Origin: Pseudomonas sp. JM0905a
Lineage (GTDB): Bacteria; Pseudomonadota; Gammaproteobacteria; Pseudomonadales; Pseudomonadaceae
NCBI RefSeq assembly: GCF_014700075.1
Contig: NZ_JACXBU010000005.1
Location: 372,001-436,000 of the forward strand
DNA length: 64,000 bases
Reading direction: 5' to 3'
Shown here: positions 48,931 to 57,351 of the stretch, one piece after another
How the letters are laid out: every line of letters begins with the position of its first letter
Numbering within the stretch: position 1 is the first letter of the stretch
Program-made: the position numbers and the translations under genes
Notes under the pieces: model-generated
What the model was told of the DNA's origin: nothing
What the model saw: only the letters and a program-made list of their open reading frames with translations
Database searches by the model: none

Positions 48931-50004
48931 ATGCTCAAGGTGCTTCGCGATTGGGTCCAGCGCTACTTCTCGGATGAAGAAGCCGTGGTGCTGGCCGTGT
49001 TTCTGGTTCTCGGTTTCACCGCTGTCCTCACCCTCGGCAACATGCTCGCGCCCGTGCTGGCCGGGATGGTGCTGGCCTTCCTCATGCAGGGTCTGGTCAA
49101 TCTGCTGGAGCGCCTGCGGTTGCCGCAGACCTTCGCCGTCTGGGTCGTTTTCACCCTCTTCATCAGCGCCCTGGCGCTGATCCTCGGCGTCCTGATGCCG
49201 CTGCTCTGGCAGCAGGTCAGCACGCTGTTCAAAGAACTGCCGGGCATGCTCGCGGAATGGCAGTCGCTGCTGTTGCTCCTGCCCGAGCGCTACCCCCATG
49301 TCGTGACCGACGAGCAGGTGCTGAGGGCCATCGAAGTCACTCGCAACGAAGTGGCCAAGTTCGGCCAGTGGGCGCTGACCTTCTCCCTCTCCAGCCTGCC
49401 GCTGTTGGTCAACATCCTGATCTACCTAGTGCTGGTGCCGATCCTGGTGTTCTTCTTCCTCAAGGACCGGGAGCTGATCGGGCGCTGGCTCAGTGGCTAC
49501 CTGCCCAGCGAGCGGGGGCTGATGACCCAGGTCTGGGACGAGGTGAACATCCAGATCGCCAACTACATTCGCGGCAAGGTGATCGAGATCGTCATCTGCG
49601 GCGGAGTCACTTACGTGGCCTTCGTCTGGCTGGGGCTCAACTACGCAGCGCTGCTGGCCTTGCTGGTGGGACTTTCGGTGGTGGTGCCCTACATCGGCGC
49701 GGTGGTGGTGACGGTGCCGGTGGCGCTGATCACGCTGTTCCAGTGGGGCTGGAGCGACCAGTTCATCTACCTGATGGTGGTCTACACCGTGATCCAGACC
49801 CTGGACGGCAATGTGCTGGTGCCGCTGCTGTTCTCCGAGGCGGTGAATCTGCACCCGGTGGCGATCATCTGCGCCGTGCTGCTGTTCGGCGGGCTCTGGG
49901 GCTTCTGGGGCGTGTTCTTCGCCATTCCGCTGGCCACCCTGTTCAAGGCCGTGCTGGACGCCTGGCCCCGCGCAGGCCCCGGGAATGCAGCCGCAGGGGG
50001 ATAG
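48931..50004 (+). CDS. AI-2E family transporter (second copy in the window)
   Basis: 357 residues from MLKVLRDWVQRYFSDEEAV; AAGGA lies about ten bases upstream. About eight membrane segments with family blocks LVPILVFFFLKDRELIG, VVVPYIGAVVVTVP and NLHPVAIICAVLLFGGLWGFWG. Related to the permease at 7985 but clearly diverged. Substrate unknown. Ends at the terminator at 50042-50067. Confidence 0.88.
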   Translation: MLKVLRDWVQRYFSDEEAVVLAVFLVLGFTAVLTLGNMLAPVLAGMVLAFLMQGLVNLLERLRLPQTFAVWVVFTLFISALALILGVLMPLLWQQVSTLFKELPGMLAEWQSLLLLLPERYPHVVTDEQVLRAIEVTRNEVAKFGQWALTFSLSSLPLLVNILIYLVLVPILVFFFLKDRELIGRWLSGYLPSERGLMTQVWDEVNIQIANYIRGKVIEIVICGGVTYVAFVWLGLNYAALLALLVGLSVVVPYIGAVVVTVPVALITLFQWGWSDQFIYLMVVYTVIQTLDGNVLVPLLFSEAVNLHPVAIICAVLLFGGLWGFWGVFFAIPLATLFKAVLDAWPRAGPGNAAAGG

Positions 50005-50041
50005 ACCTGTCGTTCGGGCTGTACCTATCTACCGCCCAATA

Positions 50042-50067
50042 AAAAAGGCCGCAATTGCGGCCTTTTC
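50042..50067. terminator. Bidirectional terminator, 24-bp perfect palindrome
   Basis: AAAAGGCCGCAA / TTGCGGCCTTTT with no loop bases left over, between the converging permease and bcp genes. Confidence 0.93.
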
Positions 50068-50080
50068 CATTTGAGGGCAA

Positions 50081-50554
50081 TCAGCCCTTGTTCAGCGCCT
50101 GGGCGGCGGCGAGCACCGCATCCACGTGGCCCGGAACCTTCACACCGCGCCATTCCTCGCGCAGCACGCCGTCGGTGCCGATCAGGAAGGTGCTGCGGTC
50201 AACGCCCATGTATTCCTTGCCGTAGAGCTTTTTCAGCTTGATCACGTCGAACAGCTGGCAGAGGGATTCGTCCTTGTCGGAGATCAGCTCGAAGGGGAAT
50301 TCCTGCTTGCACTTGAAGTTCTCGTGGGACTTCATGCCATCGCGGGAGACGCCGAAGATCAGGGTGTTCGCCGCCAGGAAGGCCTGGTGTTGGTCGCGGA
50401 AGCCCTGGCCTTCGGTGGTGCAGCCGGGGGTGCTGTCCTTCGGATAGAAATACAGCACGACCTGCTTGCCCTTGAGGGCAGACAGGCTGACTTCCACGCC
50501 GCTGGTGGCCTGGGCGGTGAAATCGGCGACGGGCTGGTTCAGGGAAACGGCCAT
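50081..50554 (-). CDS. bcp: Thiol peroxidase Bcp (PrxQ family)
   Basis: 157 residues. The peroxidatic Cys lies in DSTPGCTTEGQGF. The nearby resolving Cys five residues on in E. coli Bcp is absent; the only other Cys residues are in FKCKQEF and SLCQLF, so recycling must use one of these or an outside thiol. It precedes dapA divergently and follows gcvR on the same strand. Confidence 0.93.
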   Translation of the reverse strand: MAVSLNQPVADFTAQATSGVEVSLSALKGKQVVLYFYPKDSTPGCTTEGQGFRDQHQAFLAANTLIFGVSRDGMKSHENFKCKQEFPFELISDKDESLCQLFDVIKLKKLYGKEYMGVDRSTFLIGTDGVLREEWRGVKVPGHVDAVLAAAQALNKG

Positions 50555-50567
50555 GTTTCGGGACTCC

Positions 50568-51125
50568 TCAGGGATGTTGCGGACGCCAGGGCTCGATCAG
50601 GGCATCCAGGTTCAGGGCGTCGGCGAAGTCCAGGAACTGGTCGCGCAGCCAGCTGATCTGGGTGCCCGCGGGCAGGGTCACGGTGATGGTGGCATTGAGC
50701 ATGGTGCTGCCGGTCTGCGGTGCCTGGTAGGTATCGCAGGTGAGGTTTTCCAGCTCGACGCGGTGGTCGATGAAGAACTGGCACAACTCGTTGAGGATGT
50801 CCGGGCGATAGGCGGCGCTGACATAGGCCACGTAGGGCAGGGCCTGGGGACGAATCTCCATGGCGTGGCTGCGGGTCATGTTGGCGGTGAAGCCATGGCG
50901 CTTGGACAGGGCCGACACACCCGACTCCAGGCGCGCCAGGCCATCCCAGCTGCCGGAAATCTGCAGCACCAGGGCGCTGAATTCGCCGTGGCGGGTCAGA
51001 CGGCTGCTGACCACGGCGCAGCGGTTTTCCTGGCTGGCTCGGCACAGCACGTTGGTCAGCTCCATCGGATTGCGGCCCAGGGCACTGATCAAGAGGAACT
51101 GTTCGCGGGGCGGGGTGGTGGACAT
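50568..51125 (-). CDS. gcvR: Glycine cleavage system repressor-like ACT protein
   Basis: 185 residues built from two ACT domains: FLLISALGRNPMELTNVLCR and, after ANMTRSHAMEIRP, YRPDILNELCQFFIDHRVELENL. GcvR in E. coli binds glycine and blocks GcvA. The gene is 13 bp upstream of bcp in the same operon, a conserved pairing. The start fits: MSTTPPREQ. Confidence 0.88.
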   Translation of the reverse strand: MSTTPPREQFLLISALGRNPMELTNVLCRASQENRCAVVSSRLTRHGEFSALVLQISGSWDGLARLESGVSALSKRHGFTANMTRSHAMEIRPQALPYVAYVSAAYRPDILNELCQFFIDHRVELENLTCDTYQAPQTGSTMLNATITVTLPAGTQISWLRDQFLDFADALNLDALIEPWRPQHP

Positions 51126-51303
51126 GCAGCATTCCTAAAACGAGGGGAAGGCGGCCAGGGCCGCGCTGTTCAAACGGGGAAGGTTAGCGAAAAGCGCCGC
51201 CGAGGGAAATGCCGTAACCGCCTGACGGCGCTTGCGTTCACCTTGTGCAAGGCCAGAGCCGACAGTACCATTACGGCTCTCTTTTTCCGGCAGGAGCGGT
51301 TGC

Positions 51304-52182
51304 ATGATTGCGGGCAGTATGGTGGCACTGGTTACGCCCATGGATGCGCAGGGTCAATTGGACTGGGACAGCCTTTCCAAGCTCGTTGACTTCCATCTTC
51401 AAGAGGGCACCAACGCCATAGTCGCCGTCGGCACCACGGGCGAGTCTGCCACGCTGGATGTCACCGAGCATGTCGAAGTGATCCGCCGAGTGGTCGACCA
51501 AGTCAATGGCCGCATCCCGGTGATCGCCGGTACCGGTGGCAATTCCACCCGTGAGTCCGTCGAACTCACCGCCGCCGCCAAGCAAGTCGGCGCCGATGCC
51601 TGCCTGCTGGTGACCCCGTACTACAACAAGCCGACCCAGGAAGGCCTGTACCAGCACTTCCGCCACATCGCCGAATCCGTGGCCATCCCGCAGATCCTCT
51701 ACAACGTACCGGGCCGCACCGTGTGCGACATGCTGCCGGAAACCGTCGAGCGCCTGTCGAAGATCAGCAACATCATCGGCATCAAGGAAGCCACCGGCGA
51801 CCTGCAGCGCGGCCAGGAAGTACTGAACCGCGTCAGCAAGGATTTCCTCGTCTACTCCGGTGACGACGCCACTGCCGTCGAGCTGATGCTGATGGGCGGC
51901 AAGGGCAACATCTCGGTAACCGCCAACGTCGCTCCGCGCGCCATGGCCGACCTCTGCGCCGCCGCCATGCGTGGCGAGGCCGAAGCCGCCCGCGCCATCA
52001 ACGACAAGCTGATGCCGCTGCACAAGGCTCTGTTCATCGAGTCCAACCCGATCCCCGTGAAGTTCGCCCTGCACGAAATGGGTCTGATCCCGGACGGCAT
52101 CCGCCTACCGCTGACCTGGCTCAGCCCGCGTTGCCACGAGCCTCTGCGTCAAGCCATGCGCCAGACCGGCGTACTGGCCTAA
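51304..52182 (+). CDS. dapA: 4-hydroxy-tetrahydrodipicolinate synthase
   Basis: 292 residues from [17 protein letters not shown] (AGGAG upstream). Condenses pyruvate and aspartate semialdehyde, the first committed step to lysine and diaminopimelate. TIM barrel with [11 protein letters not shown] (Thr pair), ILYNVPGRT (Tyr and Arg) and the Schiff-base Lys in [10 protein letters not shown]. Followed 19 bp later by bamC. Confidence 0.97.
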   Translation: MIAGSMVALVTPMDAQGQLDWDSLSKLVDFHLQEGTNAIVAVGTTGESATLDVTEHVEVIRRVVDQVNGRIPVIAGTGGNSTRESVELTAAAKQVGADACLLVTPYYNKPTQEGLYQHFRHIAESVAIPQILYNVPGRTVCDMLPETVERLSKISNIIGIKEATGDLQRGQEVLNRVSKDFLVYSGDDATAVELMLMGGKGNISVTANVAPRAMADLCAAAMRGEAEAARAINDKLMPLHKALFIESNPIPVKFALHEMGLIPDGIRLPLTWLSPRCHEPLRQAMRQTGVLA

Positions 52183-52201
52183 TTCCAAGGAAACAATCCG
52201 C

Positions 52202-53320
52202 ATGAAGCGACTGGCCGGACTCTCCGCACTCGCCCTGATCATTTCCAGCACCAGCGGTTGCGGCTGGCTCTGGGGCCAAGATGGCTACTTCCGCGACCGC
52301 GGCAGCGACTATCTCGAATCGCGCCAGACTGCACCCATGCAGCTTCCGCCGAATGTCGACGCCAAGCGCCTCGACCCGCTGCTGCCGGTGCCGATGAACG
52401 TCGCCGACAGCCGCGCCGAAGGCGAATTCGACGTACCGCGCCCGCAGGCCCTCCAGGCCAAGGGCGAAGTCAGCGACTACAGCCTGCAGAAGAGCGGCGA
52501 CTCTCGCTGGGTAGTTGCCCAGCGCGTACCGGCTGAAGTCTGGCCGGTCGCCCGCCAGTTCTTCGAGGACGGCGGCTTCCGCATCGCGGACGAGCGTCCG
52601 CAGACCGGCGAATTCAGCACCGACTGGCAGCGCCTCGACCAGCTCTCCGGTCCCCTGGCCCGTCGCCTGGGTAGCCGCGTCAGCGGTGTCGAACCGGACA
52701 GCGAAATCCGCGCCCGTGTGCGAATCGAGCCGGGTGTGCAGCGCAACACCAGTGAAATCTTCGTGCTGACCACCTCCCGTCCGGCCGGCAGCACTGCCGA
52801 CACCGGCTGGCCGAGCCGCTCCGACAGCCCGAGCCTGGAAGCCGCACTGCTGGATGAAATGCTTGCCAGCATGGCGCGCAGCTCCGAACAGGGCGGTTCC
52901 GTGTCCCTGCTCGCCGCTCGCGACTTCGACGCCCCGAGCCGCGTGACCCTATCCGAAGACGGTAACGGCAACCCCATGCTCAGCCTCGGCGCCGACTTCG
53001 ACCGTTCCTGGTCCAGTGTCGGCCGCGCCCTGGAAACCGCCGACGTCCGCGTCGACGACCTCAACCGCAGCCTGGGCGTCTACTACATCAACCTCGCCGA
53101 AGGCGCCGTGAAGAAAGACGAGAAGCCCGGTTTCTTCGCCAGCCTGTGGGGCAGCGACCCCAGCGAGGAAGAGATCGAAGCCCGCGCCGAGCGTTACCAG
53201 GTTCGCCTGACCCGCGTCGGCGAGAGCGTGCAGGTCACCGTGGAGAAGGACATCAACACCGTGGCCCCCGCCGAAGTGGCGCGCCGCGTGCTGACCCTGA
53301 TCCAGGAAAACCTCGGCTAA
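52202..53320 (+). CDS. bamC: Outer-membrane assembly lipoprotein BamC
   Basis: 372 residues. Lipobox in IISSTSGC (Cys near 20). Extended N-terminal segment that contacts BamD, then two helix-grip domains (about 95-215 and 255-372). Accessory part of the BAM complex for beta-barrel insertion. Same operon position after dapA as in E. coli and pseudomonads. Confidence 0.93.
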   Translation: MKRLAGLSALALIISSTSGCGWLWGQDGYFRDRGSDYLESRQTAPMQLPPNVDAKRLDPLLPVPMNVADSRAEGEFDVPRPQALQAKGEVSDYSLQKSGDSRWVVAQRVPAEVWPVARQFFEDGGFRIADERPQTGEFSTDWQRLDQLSGPLARRLGSRVSGVEPDSEIRARVRIEPGVQRNTSEIFVLTTSRPAGSTADTGWPSRSDSPSLEAALLDEMLASMARSSEQGGSVSLLAARDFDAPSRVTLSEDGNGNPMLSLGADFDRSWSSVGRALETADVRVDDLNRSLGVYYINLAEGAVKKDEKPGFFASLWGSDPSEEEIEARAERYQVRLTRVGESVQVTVEKDINTVAPAEVARRVLTLIQENLG

Positions 53321-53363
53321 GAGCAAGAGGTACGCCGCACCGCGGCGGATCGTGGAAACAACA

Positions 53364-53386
53364 AGGCGAAACCCCCGGGTTTCGCC
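53364..53386. repeat. Perfect hairpin between bamC and purC
   Basis: AGGCGAAACCC and GGGTTTCGCCT around CC, 30 bp before purC. It is followed by GTTTCGTTT, so it may terminate the dapA-bamC message or attenuate purC. Confidence 0.65.
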
Positions 53387-53415
53387 TGTTTCGTTTGATA
53401 AAGGCGGAAAACGAC

Positions 53416-54285
53416 ATGAGCACACCCACCACCCTCAGCCTGAAGAAGATCTACTCGGGTAAGGTCCGTGACCTTTACGAAATCGACGACAAGCGCATGC
53501 TGATGGTCGCCACTGATCGCCTTTCCGCGTTCGACGTGATCCTTGAGCAGCCGATTCCCGACAAGGGCAAGATTCTCACCGCCATCTCCAACTTCTGGTT
53601 CGACAAGCTCCAGGCCGTCGTGCCCAACCACTTCACCGGCGACAAGGTCGAAGACGTGGTTCCTGCCGCCGAACTGCCGCTGGTGGAAGGCCGCGCCGTG
53701 GTCGCCAAGCGCCTGAAACCCGTGGCCGTCGAAGCCATCGTGCGTGGCTACATCGTTGGCTCCGGCTGGAAGGAATACCAGAAGACCGGCACCGTCTGCG
53801 GCATCCAGCTCCCGGCCGGCCTGAAGGAAGCCTCCAAGCTCCCGCAACCCATCTTCACCCCCTCGACCAAGGCCGCCGTCGGCGACCACGACGAGAACAT
53901 CTCCTTCGAGCAGTGCGAAGCCATCATCGGCAAGGAACTGGCCGCCAAGGTCCGTGACACCGCCATTGCCCTGTACACCACCGCCGTCGAATACGCCGCC
54001 ACCCGCGGCATCATCATCGCCGACACCAAGTTCGAGTTCGGCATCGACGAAGACGGCACCCTGACTCTGATGGACGAAGTACTGACCCCCGACTCCAGCC
54101 GCTTCTGGCCGGTGGAAAGCTACGTTGAAGGCAAGAACCCGCCGAGCTTTGACAAGCAGTTCGTCCGCGACTGGCTGGAATCCACCGGCTGGAACAAGGA
54201 ACCGCCGGCGCCCGCCGTGCCCGCCGAAGTCGCGCAGAAGACCGCCGACAAGTACCGCGAAGCCCTGACCAAGCTGACCTCCTGA
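53416..54285 (+). CDS. purC: SAICAR synthetase, long (ADE1-like) form
   Basis: 289 residues from [20 protein letters not shown]. Joins aspartate to CAIR, a purine step. ATP and substrate motifs [36 protein letters not shown] and [21 protein letters not shown] are present. Most pseudomonads, as I recall, have at this locus a PurC of about 236 residues starting MEKREELYRGKAKS; this one belongs to the longer class typical of yeast Ade1 and some bacteria, so it may be a replacement. Confidence 0.95.
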   Translation: MSTPTTLSLKKIYSGKVRDLYEIDDKRMLMVATDRLSAFDVILEQPIPDKGKILTAISNFWFDKLQAVVPNHFTGDKVEDVVPAAELPLVEGRAVVAKRLKPVAVEAIVRGYIVGSGWKEYQKTGTVCGIQLPAGLKEASKLPQPIFTPSTKAAVGDHDENISFEQCEAIIGKELAAKVRDTAIALYTTAVEYAATRGIIIADTKFEFGIDEDGTLTLMDEVLTPDSSRFWPVESYVEGKNPPSFDKQFVRDWLESTGWNKEPPAPAVPAEVAQKTADKYREALTKLTS

Positions 54286-54296
54286 TCGCTCCACCC

Positions 54297-54328
54297 GGAA
54301 TTCGCCCCTCCCTGTAGGGGCGAATTCC
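54297..54328 (+). terminator. Hairpin with 13-bp perfect arms after purC
   Basis: GGAATTCGCCCCT (54297-54309) pairs with AGGGGCGAATTCC (54316-54328) around CCCTGT. Only TT follows, so it may be a transcript-end hairpin or a dispersed palindrome rather than a full intrinsic terminator. Confidence 0.6.
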
Positions 54329-54403
54329 TTCACCAAGGCTGTGCGGCGCCCCCTCTCGCACCGCAACCATCTGAAACCACGCGAAAAAATCTCCCCGACG
54401 GGC

Positions 54404-54432
54404 TTCGCCAATGGCCTTTCAGCTGGTATCAT
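54404..54432 (+). promoter_or_regulatory. Probable tRNA-Ser promoter
   Basis: TATCAT at 54427-54432 with a GCGCGCC discriminator, the same -10 and discriminator as the tRNA-Lys promoter; a weak -35 TTCGCC lies 17 bp upstream. Confidence 0.5.
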
Positions 54433-54443
54433 GCGCGCCGTTC

Positions 54444-54533
54444 GGGAAGATGCCGGAGTGGCCGAACGGGACGGATTCGAAATCCGTTGTGTCAGCAATG
54501 GCACCTAGGGTTCAAATCCCTATCTTCCCGCCA
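54444..54533 (+). tRNA. tRNA-Ser (anticodon CGA)
   Basis: 90 nt with encoded CCA and the long variable arm expected of tRNA-Ser. Acceptor GGGAAGA pairs with TCTTCCC, anticodon in GATTCGAAATCC, T-arm TAGGG TTCAAAT CCCTA. Its 3' end is the integration site of the element to the right. Confidence 0.97.
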
Positions 54534-54536
54534 TAT
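54515..54536. repeat. att site 1 (within tRNA-Ser 3' end)
   Basis: 22 bp beginning AATCCCTATCTTCCCGCC, identical to 58997-59018. After one mismatch, a further 15 bp (CAGAAAAGCCCCGCA) also match. Confidence 0.92.
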
Positions 54537-54539
54537 TCA

Positions 54540-54575
54540 GAAAAGCCCCGCAAATCAATGGTTTGCGGGGCTTTT
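54540..54575. terminator. tRNA-Ser terminator, left copy
   Basis: AAAAGCCCCGCAAA and TTTGCGGGGCTTTTT around TCAATGG. Confidence 0.93.
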
Positions 54576-54585
54576 TGTTTATGCG

Positions 54586-54607
54586 TTGTACGTAGCCGTT
54601 GTACGTA
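54586..54607. repeat. Paired TTGTACGTA repeats, left end
   Basis: TTGTACGTA at 54586-54594 and 54599-54607, a 13-bp period. Likely arm-type binding sites for the integrase, matched by the right-end pair. Confidence 0.7.
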
Positions 54608-54624
54608 CTTGGCAGGGCGGCCAC

Positions 54625-54705
54625 CTAAATCGCTTCCAGCAGCCCCACGTCGTCGTTCCGTGTGTTGTTTGCCCGTGTGCTGACAGCGTGCCCTTCGAAG
54701 TCTTG
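54625..54705 (-). pseudogene. 3' fragment of an SRAP (YedK) gene
   Basis: Minus-strand translation ending at TAG 54625 reads DFEGHAVSTRANNTRNDD then VGLLEAI, which aligns with the C-termini of the full SRAP proteins at 59077 (FTAYAVSTLVNNPRNDD) and 61071 (FTGHAVSTRVNSAQNDD). Upstream of that the similarity stops, so only about 27 codons remain. The fragment sits after the tRNA terminator in the same place as the 3' end of the SRAP gene after att site 2. Confidence 0.85.
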
Positions 54706-54750
54706 GCAACCGGGTACACTGACAGCCTTGGACCTCTACAAGCGACAAGA

Positions 54751-54942
54751 ATGGACGGGGAAATTGTTCTGGCAGGGATCACCGCCGCTATCTGGCTAAT
54801 GCACATGGGCCTGATTGCTGCCGTCAACTACACCGGCAATGCAGACGAAGAAATTAGCGTGAAACTGGTGAAGGGGCTTGTGCTTGCGACTGTTGCCACT
54901 ACCGCTTGCTTTGCCCTGTATCTGGTGATGACGCTCCCGTAG
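54751..54942 (+). CDS. Small two-helix membrane protein
   Basis: 63 residues, MDGEIVLAGITAAIWLMHMG start. Two hydrophobic helices (about 4-24 and 40-60) separated by a short acidic loop. The ribosome site is weak (ACAAG). Not recognised; a cargo gene of the element if real. Confidence 0.5.
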   Translation: MDGEIVLAGITAAIWLMHMGLIAAVNYTGNADEEISVKLVKGLVLATVATTACFALYLVMTLP

Positions 54943-54973
54943 CGTTCACCGTCCACGGGAAACTTGCCGCACG

Positions 54974-55198
54974 CTAGGCCTTAGTCTGACAGCACCCATG
55001 TTGCTGCTGGATAGGTGGGCAAGGTACAGAACCGAACGAACAGAACACGCAGCAGTCACCCGGCTTAGGCCGTAGCAGTGCCTTGCATTGGTTGCACTCG
55101 TAGAAGAACTGGCAAGCGTCCGTTGGCATGGTTTCCTGCTGGGCATGGCCACAATGTGGGCACGTCAACACGGATTCGAGGAATACGGGGATGCTCAT
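54974..55198 (-). CDS. GDCCVxC domain-containing protein
   Basis: 74 residues with eleven Cys. An N-terminal zinc-ribbon-like CPHCGHAQ and ECNQCKALLRP, then the diagnostic GDCCVFCSFGSVPCPPIQ. The family takes its name from this motif, and some homologues encode selenocysteine in it; it is often carried on mobile elements with heavy-metal genes. Function unknown. No mer or other metal gene is seen in this element. Confidence 0.85.
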   Translation of the reverse strand: MSIPVFLESVLTCPHCGHAQQETMPTDACQFFYECNQCKALLRPKPGDCCVFCSFGSVPCPPIQQQHGCCQTKA

Positions 55199-55835
55199 GA
55201 ATACCCGTGGGCTTCAACGAACTGTACGGGGGAAGAAGGGCCACCACGGGTGCGGGACGTGTTGCTCGTCCGCTGGATGGGGGAGGTGATCCGTGGTGGC
55301 CAAACACCTTATCTTAGCGAAGTGCCATTCGCACGGCCTCGAAGGTGACAAACGGACACGCACTGGGGAGTATTGAATAAGTCTGCGAAGCCGCCTGAAT
55401 CAGCGTAGGGTGAAAGATGCCCGTCGGAGTTCGGGTGCCAAAAAGGCCCCAACCTCTTCCTTGGAGGGGAGACAGAAGCCTTTAGTGCTTCTCGCGGAAG
55501 GAGAGTGAGGTATTGCGGCACGAGACCTCCTCCGCACCCCCCGCAATGCCTCCCTTTTTCGGCATGCTCTGCCTCACTCCCCATTTTATTTTTAATCTCC
55601 CTCCCCAGCGTTTCAACTTGCCCCCCAATTTTTCAGACTGGCACCTACCGGGGGTGTTCTTTTTCGGGCTGGATGTTCCGAGAGCGTTTCCCCGTTCGAT
55701 TTTCGGACCGCTTAACAGGCGGCGACACCGCCATTCTGAAAGCTCCGGTTCGGAACCACTAATATCTGAGCGGCCTTGAAAGGCCATACACGACGCGGAA
55801 CATTCAGCACGCTCCACCACACTAGAAACAACAAA
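55199..55835. other. 640-bp gene-poor stretch in the element
   Basis: No supported gene: open frames on both strands lack ribosome sites and protein-like composition. Plus strand 55540-55640 is strongly pyrimidine-rich. A role as an origin, a transfer site or a spacer cannot be decided. Confidence 0.5.
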
Positions 55836-55851
55836 GCCGCCCGTGGGCGGC
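55829..55851 (-). terminator. Terminator of the resolvase gene
   Basis: Minus strand: GCCGCCC-AC-GGGCGGC followed by TTTGTTGTTT. Confidence 0.8.
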
Positions 55852-55868
55852 CTGTCTGGCGGCTGGAA

Positions 55869-56438
55869 TCACTTGTTCCAGTGTCGTTTCACCGTGGCGA
55901 TCCCTATGTCCATCTTGGCGGCGACTTGGCTCTGAGTGAGTCCGGCAGCCTTATGGGCTTGAACGGCGGCAGTTGTGTTCGTAGCCACTGGGCGACCTAG
56001 TTTCTTCCCTTCCGCCTTCGCCCGGCTCAATGCTTCTTTGGTGCGTTCCCGGATGCGATCCCGCTCGAATGCTGCAACGGCGGCCAGCACTGTCAGTTGG
56101 AGCTTACCTGCGGCACTGGTGAGATCCACGCCATCAAGGTCGAGACTCTTCACGTGGATGCTACGGGAGGCCAGCATTTCGATGGTGGCGAGTACGTCTT
56201 GCACGTCACGGCCAAGTCGATCCAGCTTCAGCACCACAAGCGAATCCCCGGTTTCCATCCGATCAACCATCTTGGCGAACTCGGGACGCTGAAGGGCTGG
56301 CGTACCCCCGGAGATTTGTTCGGAAAACCAGCGTTGCGGCTGAATGTCGAAGCCTTTCTGCTGGAGGGCGAGCAACTGGTTATCAGTGGTTTGCTCGTGG
56401 GTGGAGACTCGACCGTATGCGAACGTCCGGCTCATCAT
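55869..56438 (-). CDS. Serine recombinase (resolvase/invertase family)
   Basis: 189 residues from MMSRTFAYGRVSTHEQ; AGGG sits just before the paired ATGs. The catalytic Ser lies in GRVSTHEQ, the active-site Arg residues in KLDRLGRDVQDV and ERDRIRERTKE, and a C-terminal helix-turn-helix in GLTQSQVAAKMDIGIATVKRHW. Small serine recombinases resolve or invert DNA between res-type sites. No obvious inverted target segment is seen next to it. Confidence 0.92.
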   Translation of the reverse strand: MMSRTFAYGRVSTHEQTTDNQLLALQQKGFDIQPQRWFSEQISGGTPALQRPEFAKMVDRMETGDSLVVLKLDRLGRDVQDVLATIEMLASRSIHVKSLDLDGVDLTSAAGKLQLTVLAAVAAFERDRIRERTKEALSRAKAEGKKLGRPVATNTTAAVQAHKAAGLTQSQVAAKMDIGIATVKRHWNK

Positions 56439-56566
56439 GATCCCTGCTGGTGTCATTTAAGGTGGGATCATTATGGTTTGGCATCATAAACCTGTAAACC
56501 CATACTTGATGATACTAGCCTGACTGCCCGATAGCTGGTATCAACAAACGGTCGATTGATGGTCCG

Positions 56567-57040
56567 TCATTCTACTTCGGCTACGGCTGCTCGCATTTCC
56601 TTGTAGCGTTCTTCGTTTATCAGGCCGTATCGGTTTACCTTCTCCTTCCCGAAGAAGTAGTTGAGGTCGTGCGGCTTGTGCTTGCGGATTGATCCGGCGG
56701 ATTTCTCGGCCTTGGCTTGGGAATAGGGGCGTTTTATCACGTTCACTGGCTTGCTGAACTTTCTTTCGGCCCATTCGATCAGCTCCGGGGTTTTCTGCGT
56801 GGTCAGCACTGACAACCATGCCTGCGTCGTACGCCCCTCCGCCTTCAAGGCCAGTCGAATCAAGAACGGCTGATCTGGAAATTTACGACCAAGGCCCTGC
56901 CTGAACTTGGCGGCATCCTCGATCAGATGAATGCTGTCGTCGATGTCTTTGTAGAAGACGGAATACTGGTGTGTCCAGATGCCTGCCAGTAGCCGATCCA
57001 CGTACTTACGTTTGGTCTTGTCTTCGCTGGTCTCAGTCAT
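56567..57040 (-). CDS. Unrecognised element protein (157 aa)
   Basis: MTETSEDKTKRKYVDRLLAG start. Soluble, basic, with aromatic-rich patches (HQYSVFYKDIDDSIHLIED) and a Lys-rich middle (KAEKSAGSIRKHKPHDLNYF). No motif that I can name. It lies between the resolvase and integrase genes on the same strand, so may belong to element maintenance. Confidence 0.6.
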   Translation of the reverse strand: MTETSEDKTKRKYVDRLLAGIWTHQYSVFYKDIDDSIHLIEDAAKFRQGLGRKFPDQPFLIRLALKAEGRTTQAWLSVLTTQKTPELIEWAERKFSKPVNVIKRPYSQAKAEKSAGSIRKHKPHDLNYFFGKEKVNRYGLINEERYKEMRAAVAEVE

Positions 57041-57351
57041 TCCTACTGCCCTTACTACTGATCGAACATCTCTTCCTATACTGCGACGGCCTCGCCGCTT
57101 CATTCGCCCGGCCTGAAATGGCTGCGTCCAGCGCCAGCATTGACGCGGCCTGCACCATGCCGGACGGGAAAGCCTACCGGAATTTACCCTTTTTTACATT
57201 ACTTGTGCGGTAACAGGAGTGAGGAGCTGCCGTGCTTGGCAACGCCGAAAGGCAAGTCGCATGAAACGTGGTTTCTGACTGTTTGGTCAATTTAAGGTGA
57301 CGGTTAAGCAAGGTAGCATCATGCCTGTTAACCTGTTGTTTTAAAACGATT
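57041..57351. other. 310-bp spacer between the unknown gene and the integrase
   Basis: Lower GC than the flanks, with T-rich runs (CCCTTTTTTAC near 57187). It may carry the promoter of the unknown gene and the integrase transcript end. No gene seen. Confidence 0.45.

Noticed and set aside
54974-55348. Plus-strand frame 55088-55348 over the GDCCVxC gene
   Set aside because: The minus-strand product has a diagnostic family motif; the plus frame has none.
55869-56570. Invertible promoter or gene segment controlled by the serine recombinase
   Set aside because: I could not find a pair of inverted recombination sites around a segment near the gene; resolvase or accessory role is as likely.
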